Below, in pieces: positions 1-4,528 of a stretch of 5,061 nucleotides of DNA (within the stretch, counting starts at the first letter, position 1; every line of letters starts with the position of its first letter). The notes under the pieces are model-generated. The model saw nothing but the letters and a program-made list of their open reading frames with translations. It made no database searches and was not told the origin of the DNA. Source of the stretch: an uncultured Clostridia bacterium (GTDB taxonomy: Bacteria; Bacillota; Clostridia; Oscillospirales; Oscillospiraceae); assembly GCA_947176425.1 (NCBI GenBank), contig CAMWQV010000213.1, positions 1 through 5,061 of the forward strand. The letters are read 5' to 3'. Position numbers and translations under genes: made by a program.

Positions 1-53
1 ACCGGTTTGACCGCCTGCTGGACTGTCTGCCGGATCGCGCATGGATAGAATAA
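1..53 (+). CDS. C-terminal end of an unidentified protein (5' truncated by window edge)
   Basis: In frame 3 the first bases read RFDRLLDCLPDRAWIE followed by TAA at 51-53. The residues look like a normal soluble C-terminus (an amphipathic FDRLLDCL stretch, then an acidic end), and the frame is on the same strand as the genes that follow. The other two plus frames stop earlier, at 8-10 and 46-48. Too little remains to name a family. The stop codon lies inside the predicted U-tract of a minus-strand terminator (47-87). Confidence is limited because only 16 residues are visible. Confidence 0.45.
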   Translation, partial: RFDRLLDCLPDRAWIE

Positions 54-87
54 AACCGCCTCAAGTGTTCGCAGCACTCAAGGCGGT
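47..87 (-). terminator. Intrinsic terminator, minus strand, for candidate antisense RNA 1
   Basis: The stem is ACCGCCUUGAGUG (87-75) paired with CACUUGAGGCGGU (67-55) around a 7-nt loop, with two G-U wobbles. It is followed on the minus strand by UUUAUUCU (54-47). On the plus strand the hairpin is interrupted by two mismatches and is followed by CTGGCC with no T-tract, so it is not a good terminator for the gene that ends at 53. It sits one base after that gene's stop codon. Confidence 0.6.
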
Positions 88-118
88 CTGGCCGGAAAGC
101 CAATAAAAAAACATCTAC
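47..118 (-). ncRNA. Candidate small antisense RNA 1 (about 70 nt) in the leader of the PcfK-like operon
   Basis: On the minus strand a consensus promoter (TTGACA at 153-148, 17-bp spacer, TATAAT at 130-125) predicts a start at about 118 (a G). The transcript would read GUAGAUG, then seven U (111-105), a short GGC...GCC region, then a 13-bp hairpin (87-75 with 67-55, loop 74-68) and a U-rich end (UUUAUUCU, 54-47). It is antisense to the 5' leader of the operon starting at 155 but does not reach the start codon. The stem is continuous on this strand because positions 80/62 and 79/63 form U-G and G-U pairs; on the plus strand the same positions are A/C mismatches. Promoter, short body and terminator fit a complete small RNA gene. 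A role in controlling the sense leader is inference, by analogy with countertranscript RNAs of plasmids. Confidence 0.5.
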
Positions 119-138
119 AGTCTCATTATACGGGGCTG
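118..138 (+). promoter_or_regulatory. Possible sense-leader hairpin with ATTATA loop, next to the ribosome site
   Basis: CAGTCTC (118-124) can pair with GGGGCTG (132-138) using two T-G wobbles, leaving the loop ATTATAC. The hairpin ends at the start of the Shine-Dalgarno region GAGGAAGGA (138-146). A matching structure with an ATTATA loop lies at the same place before the ATPase gene (4492-4509). It could influence ribosome access, or it may simply reflect the embedded minus-strand -10 box. Confidence 0.3.
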
Positions 139-153
139 AGGAAGGAATGTCAA
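125..153 (-). promoter_or_regulatory. Consensus sigma-A-type promoter, minus strand, overlapping the PcfK-like gene's ribosome site
   Basis: Plus-strand bases 148-153 (TGTCAA) give a -35 box of TTGACA on the minus strand. Bases 125-130 (ATTATA) give a -10 box of TATAAT, and the spacer between them is exactly 17 bp. Both boxes match the consensus perfectly. The spacer contains the sense Shine-Dalgarno (AAGGA, 142-146) and the -35 box ends two bases before the ATG at 155. RNA polymerase bound here would cover the start region of the sense gene. The promoter points at the hairpin at 55-87. Confidence 0.6.
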
Positions 154-154
154 T

Positions 155-547
155 ATGGGAAATGAATGGTATGAACAGGCTGTTAAGAAACTGGAGGCAG
201 AAAAGAAGTCTGCCCAATATGACCGGTACGCTGGTGTCATGAAGGATCGGGTGTGTGAAACAGTCGAATTCTTCTGCCAGCAAGATGCGGAGTTTGCACA
301 ATCTGTGGTACAGGGTGGAACCTTTGAAGATTGCATGAAGAATGTTGCGAAGGATGCCAGAAGTTTTGGTGATGGACACGGCATCCCCGATCTGGAGGCG
401 TTCCGCCGGGCGGTACAGTTCTACTTCCCCGGTGCAGATGTGAAGTTCCACATGACGGTCAACCTCTGCGCCTCGGTTGAGGAAGAAGATCCGGAGCAGG
501 TATCAGAGACCACGTCCAAGATCCTGAGCCTGGATGATTTCCTGTAA
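155..547 (+). CDS. PcfK-like family protein
   Basis: This 130-residue soluble protein matches the PcfK-like family by recall. The central block has TFEDCMKNVAKDA (about residues 50-62), then an AVQFYFPGADVKFHMTVNL block (about 86-104), and the protein ends in the acidic tail SLDDFL that is common in this family. PcfK was named from the transfer region of the Enterococcus plasmid pCF10, and relatives are frequent in Firmicutes phages and integrative elements; its molecular activity is not established. No signal peptide or membrane segment is visible. The ATG at 155 is preceded by AAGGA (142-146) with an 8-nt spacer. The next gene, a PcfJ-like protein, starts 13 nt downstream, the classic neighbour of PcfK, which supports the call. 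Its start region overlaps a strong minus-strand promoter. Confidence 0.8.
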   Translation: MGNEWYEQAVKKLEAEKKSAQYDRYAGVMKDRVCETVEFFCQQDAEFAQSVVQGGTFEDCMKNVAKDARSFGDGHGIPDLEAFRRAVQFYFPGADVKFHMTVNLCASVEEEDPEQVSETTSKILSLDDFL

Positions 548-560
548 GGAGGCGTGAAGG

Positions 561-2321
561 ATGACGGAGCAAGAAAAAGCTGAAAAGTTCGTCAGCAAGG
601 CGCCGCCGTTGAATCAGTCAGAGCGGGATGCCATCAACGCCCTGTTCCCTGCGTACATTTTCCGCCGTACCAAGACCAGCGAGATATGGACTACCTGCTG
701 CCATAAGCACATGACAGTGGAAGATAAAGATATGATGGTGCGCACCCCGGAGCAGGACTTCCTGTTGGTTATGTGGGAACCCCACCAACGGGAGCCGAAG
801 AACCACTTTCAGGAAGAGCCAAAGCCAACAGTGCAGTGTCCGTTCTGCGGGAGGATGGCTATAGTGAAGGAACTTGGGCGCTGCGGCGGACGGGATAACC
901 TGAGCCGGTACCGGCGGGCAGTGGTTCTTCGATGGTATCGGGGGGCGTTATGGGCCAGGGCTTATGACTGCGGCAAGCACTACAGCAGAGATAAGGGATA
1001 CCAGCTTACAGGTGAGCCGAATTGTTATCTGGTGGGGGTGTACCGCTTCAAGCCAGGCTTGGCAGAAGCAGCCGCACGATACTGTTGGGGGGATTATCCA
1101 TTTCAATGTATCGAACGCCAAGACGGGCCGCTCACCAAAGGCCGGTGGCATATTCCCAATCCGTTTAACGCAAACGCCGAGTACGGCGTGGGATACAGTG
1201 TGGTCGGGCTGGACGAAGTCCAGAAAAGTCCCTTCCGATACTGCTTGGCAGAAGAGGCCGAACAGAAATTCACGAAGTTTCTTCATTTCTTGACTGCCTG
1301 CTGCTTCTATCCCCGGCAGATAGAGATGCTGATGAAGGCCGGGATGAGCGATGTAGTTCGCGATCTGGCAGAACGGGGAGTCAAGCACGCCGCAGTGATT
1401 AATTGGGATGAAGAGAACCCGGCAAAAGCCTTCCGTCTGAACCGCCAGGATCTGAAAACGTTCCTCGGAACGAACCGTGATATCCAGATCATTGAACTGC
1501 ACAAGCAGCTCAAAGGGCGTGTCCCGCTGGCCGAGTGTGCGGGCTGGCTTTCCAGAAATCTAAACATCAAGGGAACCTTCCAAGCGGCAAAAAAGTGGAA
1601 CTTGGCCCCGGAAAGGCTGATGCGGTATCTGGATGGGAATGTAGGGTGTGCTCAATACGGAGGACTGAGGGACCTGAGCGCAGCCCTGCGGTACTGGGAA
1701 GACTATGTAGCCGCAGCCGAGGCAATGGGCTATCAGCTTCATCGGGAAAATGTACTGCTGCCGAAAAATCTTGGTGCGGCCCACGATGAAGCCACAATGC
1801 AGCATCGAGAAAGATTGGAGCAGGAACATCAAGCAGCTCAAAGAGAACGCAATCAGCAATTGGCAGCCAAACAGCGGGAGAAAGACCGCCTGATGGCAGC
1901 AGCCTACGCAGAGCGCCGGGCCAAGTTAGAGAAAAAGTACAGCTTTTCGATGGATGGTTATGTGATCCGTATACCGGAAAGCGGAGAAGAAATATTGAAC
2001 GAAGGCCGACAGCTCAAGCATTGTGTGGGCGGCTATGCGAACCGCCACATGGAAGGGAAAACAACCATCCTTTTCATGCGGAAAGAGAATCATCCAGATA
2101 CTCCTTGGCTCACCATCGAGATGAGCGGGAATGCGCTGATACAGATCCACGGATACAGGAACGAGGGGCTGTATACCGCAGAAGGCCGCATCGCTCCTGA
2201 TCCGCGGGAAGCCTACCGGGAATTTCTGGACACATGGCTGGATTGGATAAGAAGGGGCAGCAAGCGGGACAAGGACGGGAAACCGAAACTGCCTAAACGG
2301 AAGAAAGGAGCAGCAGCATGA
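561..2321 (+). CDS. PcfJ-like protein with N-terminal zinc-ribbon-like cysteines
   Basis: This 586-residue protein carries the PcfJ-like signature near the C-terminus: LKHCVGGY at 485-492, followed by GKTTILFMRK (499-508), PWLTIEM (515-521) and IQIHGYRNEG (527-536). The N-terminal third has a probable metal site, with C46/C47 and H50 plus C93-x2-C96 (CPFCG). A middle helical part contains YPRQIEMLMKAG (250-261) and PKNLGAAHD (401-409). A charged, Gln/Arg/Glu-rich helical linker follows (about 413-458), and the C-terminus is very basic (KLPKRKKG). The family is named after pCF10 PcfJ and is widespread in phages and conjugative elements; its activity is unknown, and a nucleic-acid role is inferred only from the zinc ribbon and basic tail. 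TAAGGAGG (545-552) overlaps the previous stop and leaves an 8-nt spacer to the ATG. The stop overlaps the next start (ATGA). Confidence 0.85.
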   Translation: MTEQEKAEKFVSKAPPLNQSERDAINALFPAYIFRRTKTSEIWTTCCHKHMTVEDKDMMVRTPEQDFLLVMWEPHQREPKNHFQEEPKPTVQCPFCGRMAIVKELGRCGGRDNLSRYRRAVVLRWYRGALWARAYDCGKHYSRDKGYQLTGEPNCYLVGVYRFKPGLAEAAARYCWGDYPFQCIERQDGPLTKGRWHIPNPFNANAEYGVGYSVVGLDEVQKSPFRYCLAEEAEQKFTKFLHFLTACCFYPRQIEMLMKAGMSDVVRDLAERGVKHAAVINWDEENPAKAFRLNRQDLKTFLGTNRDIQIIELHKQLKGRVPLAECAGWLSRNLNIKGTFQAAKKWNLAPERLMRYLDGNVGCAQYGGLRDLSAALRYWEDYVAAAEAMGYQLHRENVLLPKNLGAAHDEATMQHRERLEQEHQAAQRERNQQLAAKQREKDRLMAAAYAERRAKLEKKYSFSMDGYVIRIPESGEEILNEGRQLKHCVGGYANRHMEGKTTILFMRKENHPDTPWLTIEMSGNALIQIHGYRNEGLYTAEGRIAPDPREAYREFLDTWLDWIRRGSKRDKDGKPKLPKRKKGAAA

Positions 2322-3484
2322 GTGAAGTGGATGTAAAAAACGAGGGCCAGCTTCTTGGCGAGGACTATGAGCTGAGCACCTCACCGGCTCCGGTCCGCAC
2401 CGTAGAAACGGTAACTCTGGAGATCCGCACATTGCAGCGGCAGGCCCAGCAGGTGGTGCTGGGATACGCCATTGAGATTGGGCGCCGGCTGGAGGAGGTC
2501 AAAGCAATGCTTCCCCATGGCCAGTGGGGAAACTACCTCAAGAACGAGGTGAACTATTCTCAGTCTACAGCGCAGAACTTCATGAAGATTTTTCGAGAGT
2601 ACGGAGCCAGTCAGCAGAGTTTGTTCGGCGGCGAGGCAAAGTCCCAGGCGTTTGGGAATTTGACCTACTCCAAGGCACTCCAGCTTCTGGCATTGCCGGA
2701 TGCGGAAGAACGGGAGCAGTTCATGGCCGAGCATGACGTGGAATCTATGAGTACCCGTGAGCTCAGCGAGGCACTGAAGGCGCGGGATGCGGCGCAGGAA
2801 GAAGCTGCCGCCGCCAGAGAAGATGCTCAGAACATCCGGCAGGAGGCAGCTGAGGCTAATCGGAAAGCGAGAGAGGCTCAAGAGGCACTGGAAAAAGCCA
2901 ATGCCAAGACCCAGAACCTTCAGGACGCATTAAGCGAGGCCAACACATCGGCCCAAGCTGCCGAAAAAGAACACGCCCGACTGCTTCGGGAACTGGAGGA
3001 ACTTCGCAGCCGTCCGGTTGAAGTCGCAGTGGAGGTAGACACGAAGGCCGTAGAAGCCGCCAGGGAGGCCGCTGTTGCGGAGATGACCGAAAAGGTGGAG
3101 AAGGCCGAGTCTGATATGAAAGCGGCTGACACGGCCCGGAAAACCGCCGAGGACGCCCTTGCCGCCGCGCAGAAGGAATTAGCCGAGTTGAAGGCCCAGG
3201 AGCCGCAGGTGCGGGAACTTACTCCTGACGAGCTCCAAGCTGTGACTGCTGATGCGGTCGAGAAGGCCAGAGCTGGAGATCTGGAGCGTGTTAAGGCTTT
3301 AGAAAAGCAGCTGGCTTCAGCGGATGGCGATGTGGCGGCGTTCCGGGTTCATTATGAAGCCTGGCAGGACCACTACAATAAACTATCTGGCTACCTGGCC
3401 AAGATTGCCGACCGGGAGCCAGAACGGGCCGAAAAACTGCGTATGGCTGTAAAGGCCGCCGTGGAAAGGATGACGGCTGGATGA
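2318..3484 (+). CDS. DUF3102 domain protein with long coiled coil
   Basis: This 388-residue protein has an N-terminal DUF3102-like domain (about residues 30-155). It includes IGRRLEEVKAMLPHGQWGNYL (54-74, split here as IGRRLEEVKA and MLPHGQWGNYL) and then NYSQSTAQNFMKIFREYG, which resembles a DNA-binding helix pair. Residues about 155-298 are Ala/Glu/Lys-rich with heptad-like spacing and no helix breakers, indicating a long coiled coil and probable oligomerisation. The last 60 residues (VAAFRVHYEAWQDHYNKL onward) form a separate helical tail. DUF3102 proteins are common in Clostridia phages and integrative elements; their function is not known, and a DNA-binding or scaffold role is inference. 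The ATG overlaps the PcfJ-like stop (ATGA), with AAAGGAG at 2304-2310. The stop overlaps the next start in the same way, so translational coupling is likely on both sides. Confidence 0.8.
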   Translation: MSEVDVKNEGQLLGEDYELSTSPAPVRTVETVTLEIRTLQRQAQQVVLGYAIEIGRRLEEVKAMLPHGQWGNYLKNEVNYSQSTAQNFMKIFREYGASQQSLFGGEAKSQAFGNLTYSKALQLLALPDAEEREQFMAEHDVESMSTRELSEALKARDAAQEEAAAAREDAQNIRQEAAEANRKAREAQEALEKANAKTQNLQDALSEANTSAQAAEKEHARLLRELEELRSRPVEVAVEVDTKAVEAAREAAVAEMTEKVEKAESDMKAADTARKTAEDALAAAQKELAELKAQEPQVRELTPDELQAVTADAVEKARAGDLERVKALEKQLASADGDVAAFRVHYEAWQDHYNKLSGYLAKIADREPERAEKLRMAVKAAVERMTAG

Positions 3485-3672
3485 GCCGCGATGAATTGCT
3501 TCAGGCACTGCGTCGCTTGGCACCGGAAACTGGCTCCTTTGCCTGCCTTGGGTGTGGACATGAGCATAGGTGCTCCACTCACGGCTGCGCCATTATCCGG
3601 GCTGCGGTTGAGGCGATAGAAGCTCTGGATCACAACAGCAAACCGGAAGAAGGCGATACATCGTGCTCGTGA
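3481..3672 (+). CDS. Small Cys/His-rich protein, probable zinc knuckle
   Basis: This 63-residue protein has a compact metal-binding pattern, C22-x2-C25-x5-C31-x4-C36, with H27, H29 and H34 in between. An amphipathic helix precedes it (RDELLQALRRLA) and another follows (IIRAAVEAIEALD). The general layout of helix, cysteine cluster and a xxAAxAIExL helix is one I recognise from small uncharacterised proteins of Clostridia phages, but I cannot name a family. The ATG overlaps the stop of the DUF3102 gene (ATGA), and GGAAAGGA (3463-3470) lies 10 nt upstream. Its own end overlaps the next small gene by 10 nt. Its position inside the coupled operon makes it very likely to be expressed. A nucleic-acid-binding or structural zinc role is inferred from the motif alone. 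Confidence 0.7.
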   Translation: MSRDELLQALRRLAPETGSFACLGCGHEHRCSTHGCAIIRAAVEAIEALDHNSKPEEGDTSCS

Positions 3673-3839
3673 TCTACTACAAAAACACTGCCGGGAAGAT
3701 GTGCAGATGTTTTCGCCCGCCTAAAGGGTGGTCCTTCGGCAATCTGAAGGATGACCTTGACAGGGTAAACGAGCAATACGGCGGCGGCTACAGGGCCTAT
3801 GCAAGGATTATCCAGGATAGACGCATTAAAATTTCGTAA
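3663..3839 (+). CDS. Small basic aromatic hypothetical protein, GTG start
   Basis: An open frame from GTG at 3663 to TAA at 3837-3839 encodes 58 residues (MLVIYYKNTAGKMCRCF..., ending RIIQDRRIKIS). It fills a gap that would otherwise be unexplained. AGAAGG (3648-3653) with a 9-nt spacer favours GTG 3663. An in-frame GTG at 3669 would overlap the previous stop as GTGA but has a poor 15-nt spacing. The protein is rich in Arg, Lys and Tyr, with a likely beta start (VIYYKN) and a central GWSFGNLKDDLDRVNEQYGGGY segment (about 25-46; GWSFGNLKDD then LDRVNEQYGG). I recognise no family. It is one of the small accessory genes of the operon, followed 20 nt later by the next start. Alternatively the frame is a chance one, but operon packing and the ribosome site argue against that. 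Confidence 0.6.
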   Translation: MLVIYYKNTAGKMCRCFRPPKGWSFGNLKDDLDRVNEQYGGGYRAYARIIQDRRIKIS

Positions 3840-3859
3840 ACAGGAAGGGGGGAAACATT

Positions 3860-4312
3860 ATGGACAAAGCCGAAGAAAACCAACTCAGGTTGGACGTTGC
3901 ATCTATAACAGAACGCACAATCGCGGAGAATGTGCAGGCACTCATCCGGCTCACCAGATACAGGCTTTCGCTTAAAGATCCTTCGCCTCACCGGGTGCGC
4001 AGTCGTCACGAAGCATACGGTATCGTTGCCGAGAACTATGCCAATGTTGCCGCATCGCTGAAGCTGGTTAAAAAGGATGCGGAGACTCTGCTGGGAACTT
4101 TGGGCGACATAAACCGTCCTGCACTGAAAGCTGTAAACTCCTTATGTGACACATCCTTTAATACTGCAGTTGCGGCCCTTATTATGGTGGCAGAGATGCG
4201 GCGCACCTTAAGTGATCTCAATGCAGCAGAGAATCAGGAGGCACATTATCCTATGGATGACTTACTCTCGATGGGTACATCCGACTCTGTCGAGGCCGAA
4301 GTGAACGAGTGA
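3860..4312 (+). CDS. Hypothetical 150-residue helical protein, last gene of the operon
   Basis: The ATG at 3860 follows a strong purine-rich ribosome site (AGGAAGGGGGGAAA, 3842-3855). The protein is predominantly helical. An N-terminal segment (about 1-60) contains IAENVQALIRLTRYRLSL and a basic patch (PHRVRSRHEAYG). A middle helix (YANVAASLKLVKKDAETLL) is followed by a region with two cysteine-free helices (TSFNTAVAALIMVAEMRRTL). The tail is acidic (about 120-150, including YPMDDLLSMG and VEAEVNE). No membrane segment or catalytic motif is evident, and I do not recognise a family. Codon use is more mixed at third positions than in the ATPase gene downstream, so the two may have separate histories. 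The basic body and acidic tail would suit a DNA-associated accessory protein, but that is speculation. A 216-nt gap with no clear plus-strand U-tract terminator follows. Confidence 0.65.
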   Translation: MDKAEENQLRLDVASITERTIAENVQALIRLTRYRLSLKDPSPHRVRSRHEAYGIVAENYANVAASLKLVKKDAETLLGTLGDINRPALKAVNSLCDTSFNTAVAALIMVAEMRRTLSDLNAAENQEAHYPMDDLLSMGTSDSVEAEVNE

Positions 4313-4424
4313 GTGCCAAGACAGAAAGCAGCAACGACCATAGTACCCAATGCCAGACGCAATTATTTGTGTAGTTTATGGCCTAAATTAACTTGCTATT
4401 TCTTTGAAACAGAGTGATTAATGT

Positions 4425-4491
4425 GATGCGAAGGCCCGCCGGGTACGAGCATACCTGGCGGGCCAAGGGGAAAACAAAACATCTTAAATAC
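4425..4491 (-). ncRNA. Candidate small antisense RNA 2 (about 60-67 nt) in the ATPase gene leader
   Basis: A minus-strand promoter (TTGATT 4526-4521, 17-bp spacer, TATAAT 4503-4498) predicts a start at about 4491 (a G). The RNA would read GUAUUUAAGAUG, then UUUUGUUUU (4479-4471), CCCCUU, and a GC-rich hairpin formed by 4464-4452 and 4445-4433. This mirrors candidate RNA 1 in promoter spacing, starting G, AGAUGUUUU element, U-rich segment and distance to a 13-position stem. It is weaker because the bases after the hairpin (UUCGCAUC) are a poor U-tract and one stem position is a C-A mismatch on this strand (it is G-U on the plus strand). The 3' end is therefore a guess, and read-through is possible. 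Confidence 0.33.
4433..4464. terminator. GC-rich hairpin in the gap before the ATPase gene; terminator-like but without a good U-tract
   Basis: GGCCCGCCGGGTA (4433-4445) pairs with TACCTGGCGGGCC (4452-4464) over 13 positions around a 6-nt loop (CGAGCA). The one non-Watson-Crick position (4441/4456) is G-U on the plus strand and C-A on the minus strand. Neither side has a strong T-tract: the plus side continues AAGGGGAAAAC and the minus side TTCGCATC. It could stop the candidate antisense RNA inefficiently, act as an RNA-stabilising 3' end for the operon ending at 4312, or be a structured part of the ATPase leader. Confidence 0.45.
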
Positions 4492-4509
4492 ACCTGCATT
4501 ATAGCAGGT
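4492..4509. promoter_or_regulatory. Perfect 18-bp palindrome with ATTATA centre, over the minus-strand -10 box
   Basis: ACCTGC (4492-4497) and GCAGGT (4504-4509) are perfect inverted repeats around ATTATA. The centre is the -10 box of the minus-strand promoter. The palindrome ends one base before the ATPase Shine-Dalgarno AGAAAGGA (4511-4518). It could be an operator for a dimeric repressor, or a hairpin in the sense mRNA that affects translation. The leader at 118-138 has a similar but imperfect structure. Confidence 0.4.
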
Positions 4510-4526
4510 CAGAAAGGAAAAATCAA
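4498..4526 (-). promoter_or_regulatory. Sigma-A-type promoter, minus strand, overlapping the ATPase gene's ribosome site
   Basis: Bases 4521-4526 (AATCAA) read TTGATT on the minus strand, and 4498-4503 (ATTATA) read TATAAT, with exactly 17 bp between them. The -10 matches the consensus perfectly and the -35 matches four of six. The spacer holds the sense Shine-Dalgarno. The arrangement relative to the downstream ATG is nearly identical to the promoter at 125-153, which makes chance less likely. Confidence 0.5.
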
Positions 4527-4528
4527 TC

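Noticed and set aside
89..102. Small TGGC/GCCA stem with CGGAAA loop next to the first hairpin
   Set aside because: Only four base pairs; too short to claim separately from the main hairpin.
61..114. Minus-strand 17-codon frame (MFFYWLSGQTALSAANT) inside candidate RNA 1
   Set aside because: It would begin only four bases after the predicted transcript start, has no ribosome site and runs through the terminator stem. The second locus also has an AUG-UUU start but its continuation is unrelated, so the shared feature is the RNA motif and not a peptide.
948..1502. Long minus-strand frame of 184 codons opposite the PcfJ-like gene
   Set aside because: It is a shadow of the plus-strand gene, with no ribosome site or recognisable domain, while the plus frame carries the PcfJ signature.
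2780..3220. Repeated Ala/Glu/Lys codons in the DUF3102 gene, looking like a DNA repeat
   Set aside because: No exact repeat unit is seen; the pattern comes from coiled-coil amino-acid composition.
4393..4422. Possible plus-strand promoter TTGCTA-N18-ATTAAT for the ATPase gene
   Set aside because: Both boxes match poorly and the spacing is suboptimal; a sense promoter is expected in the gap but I cannot place it.
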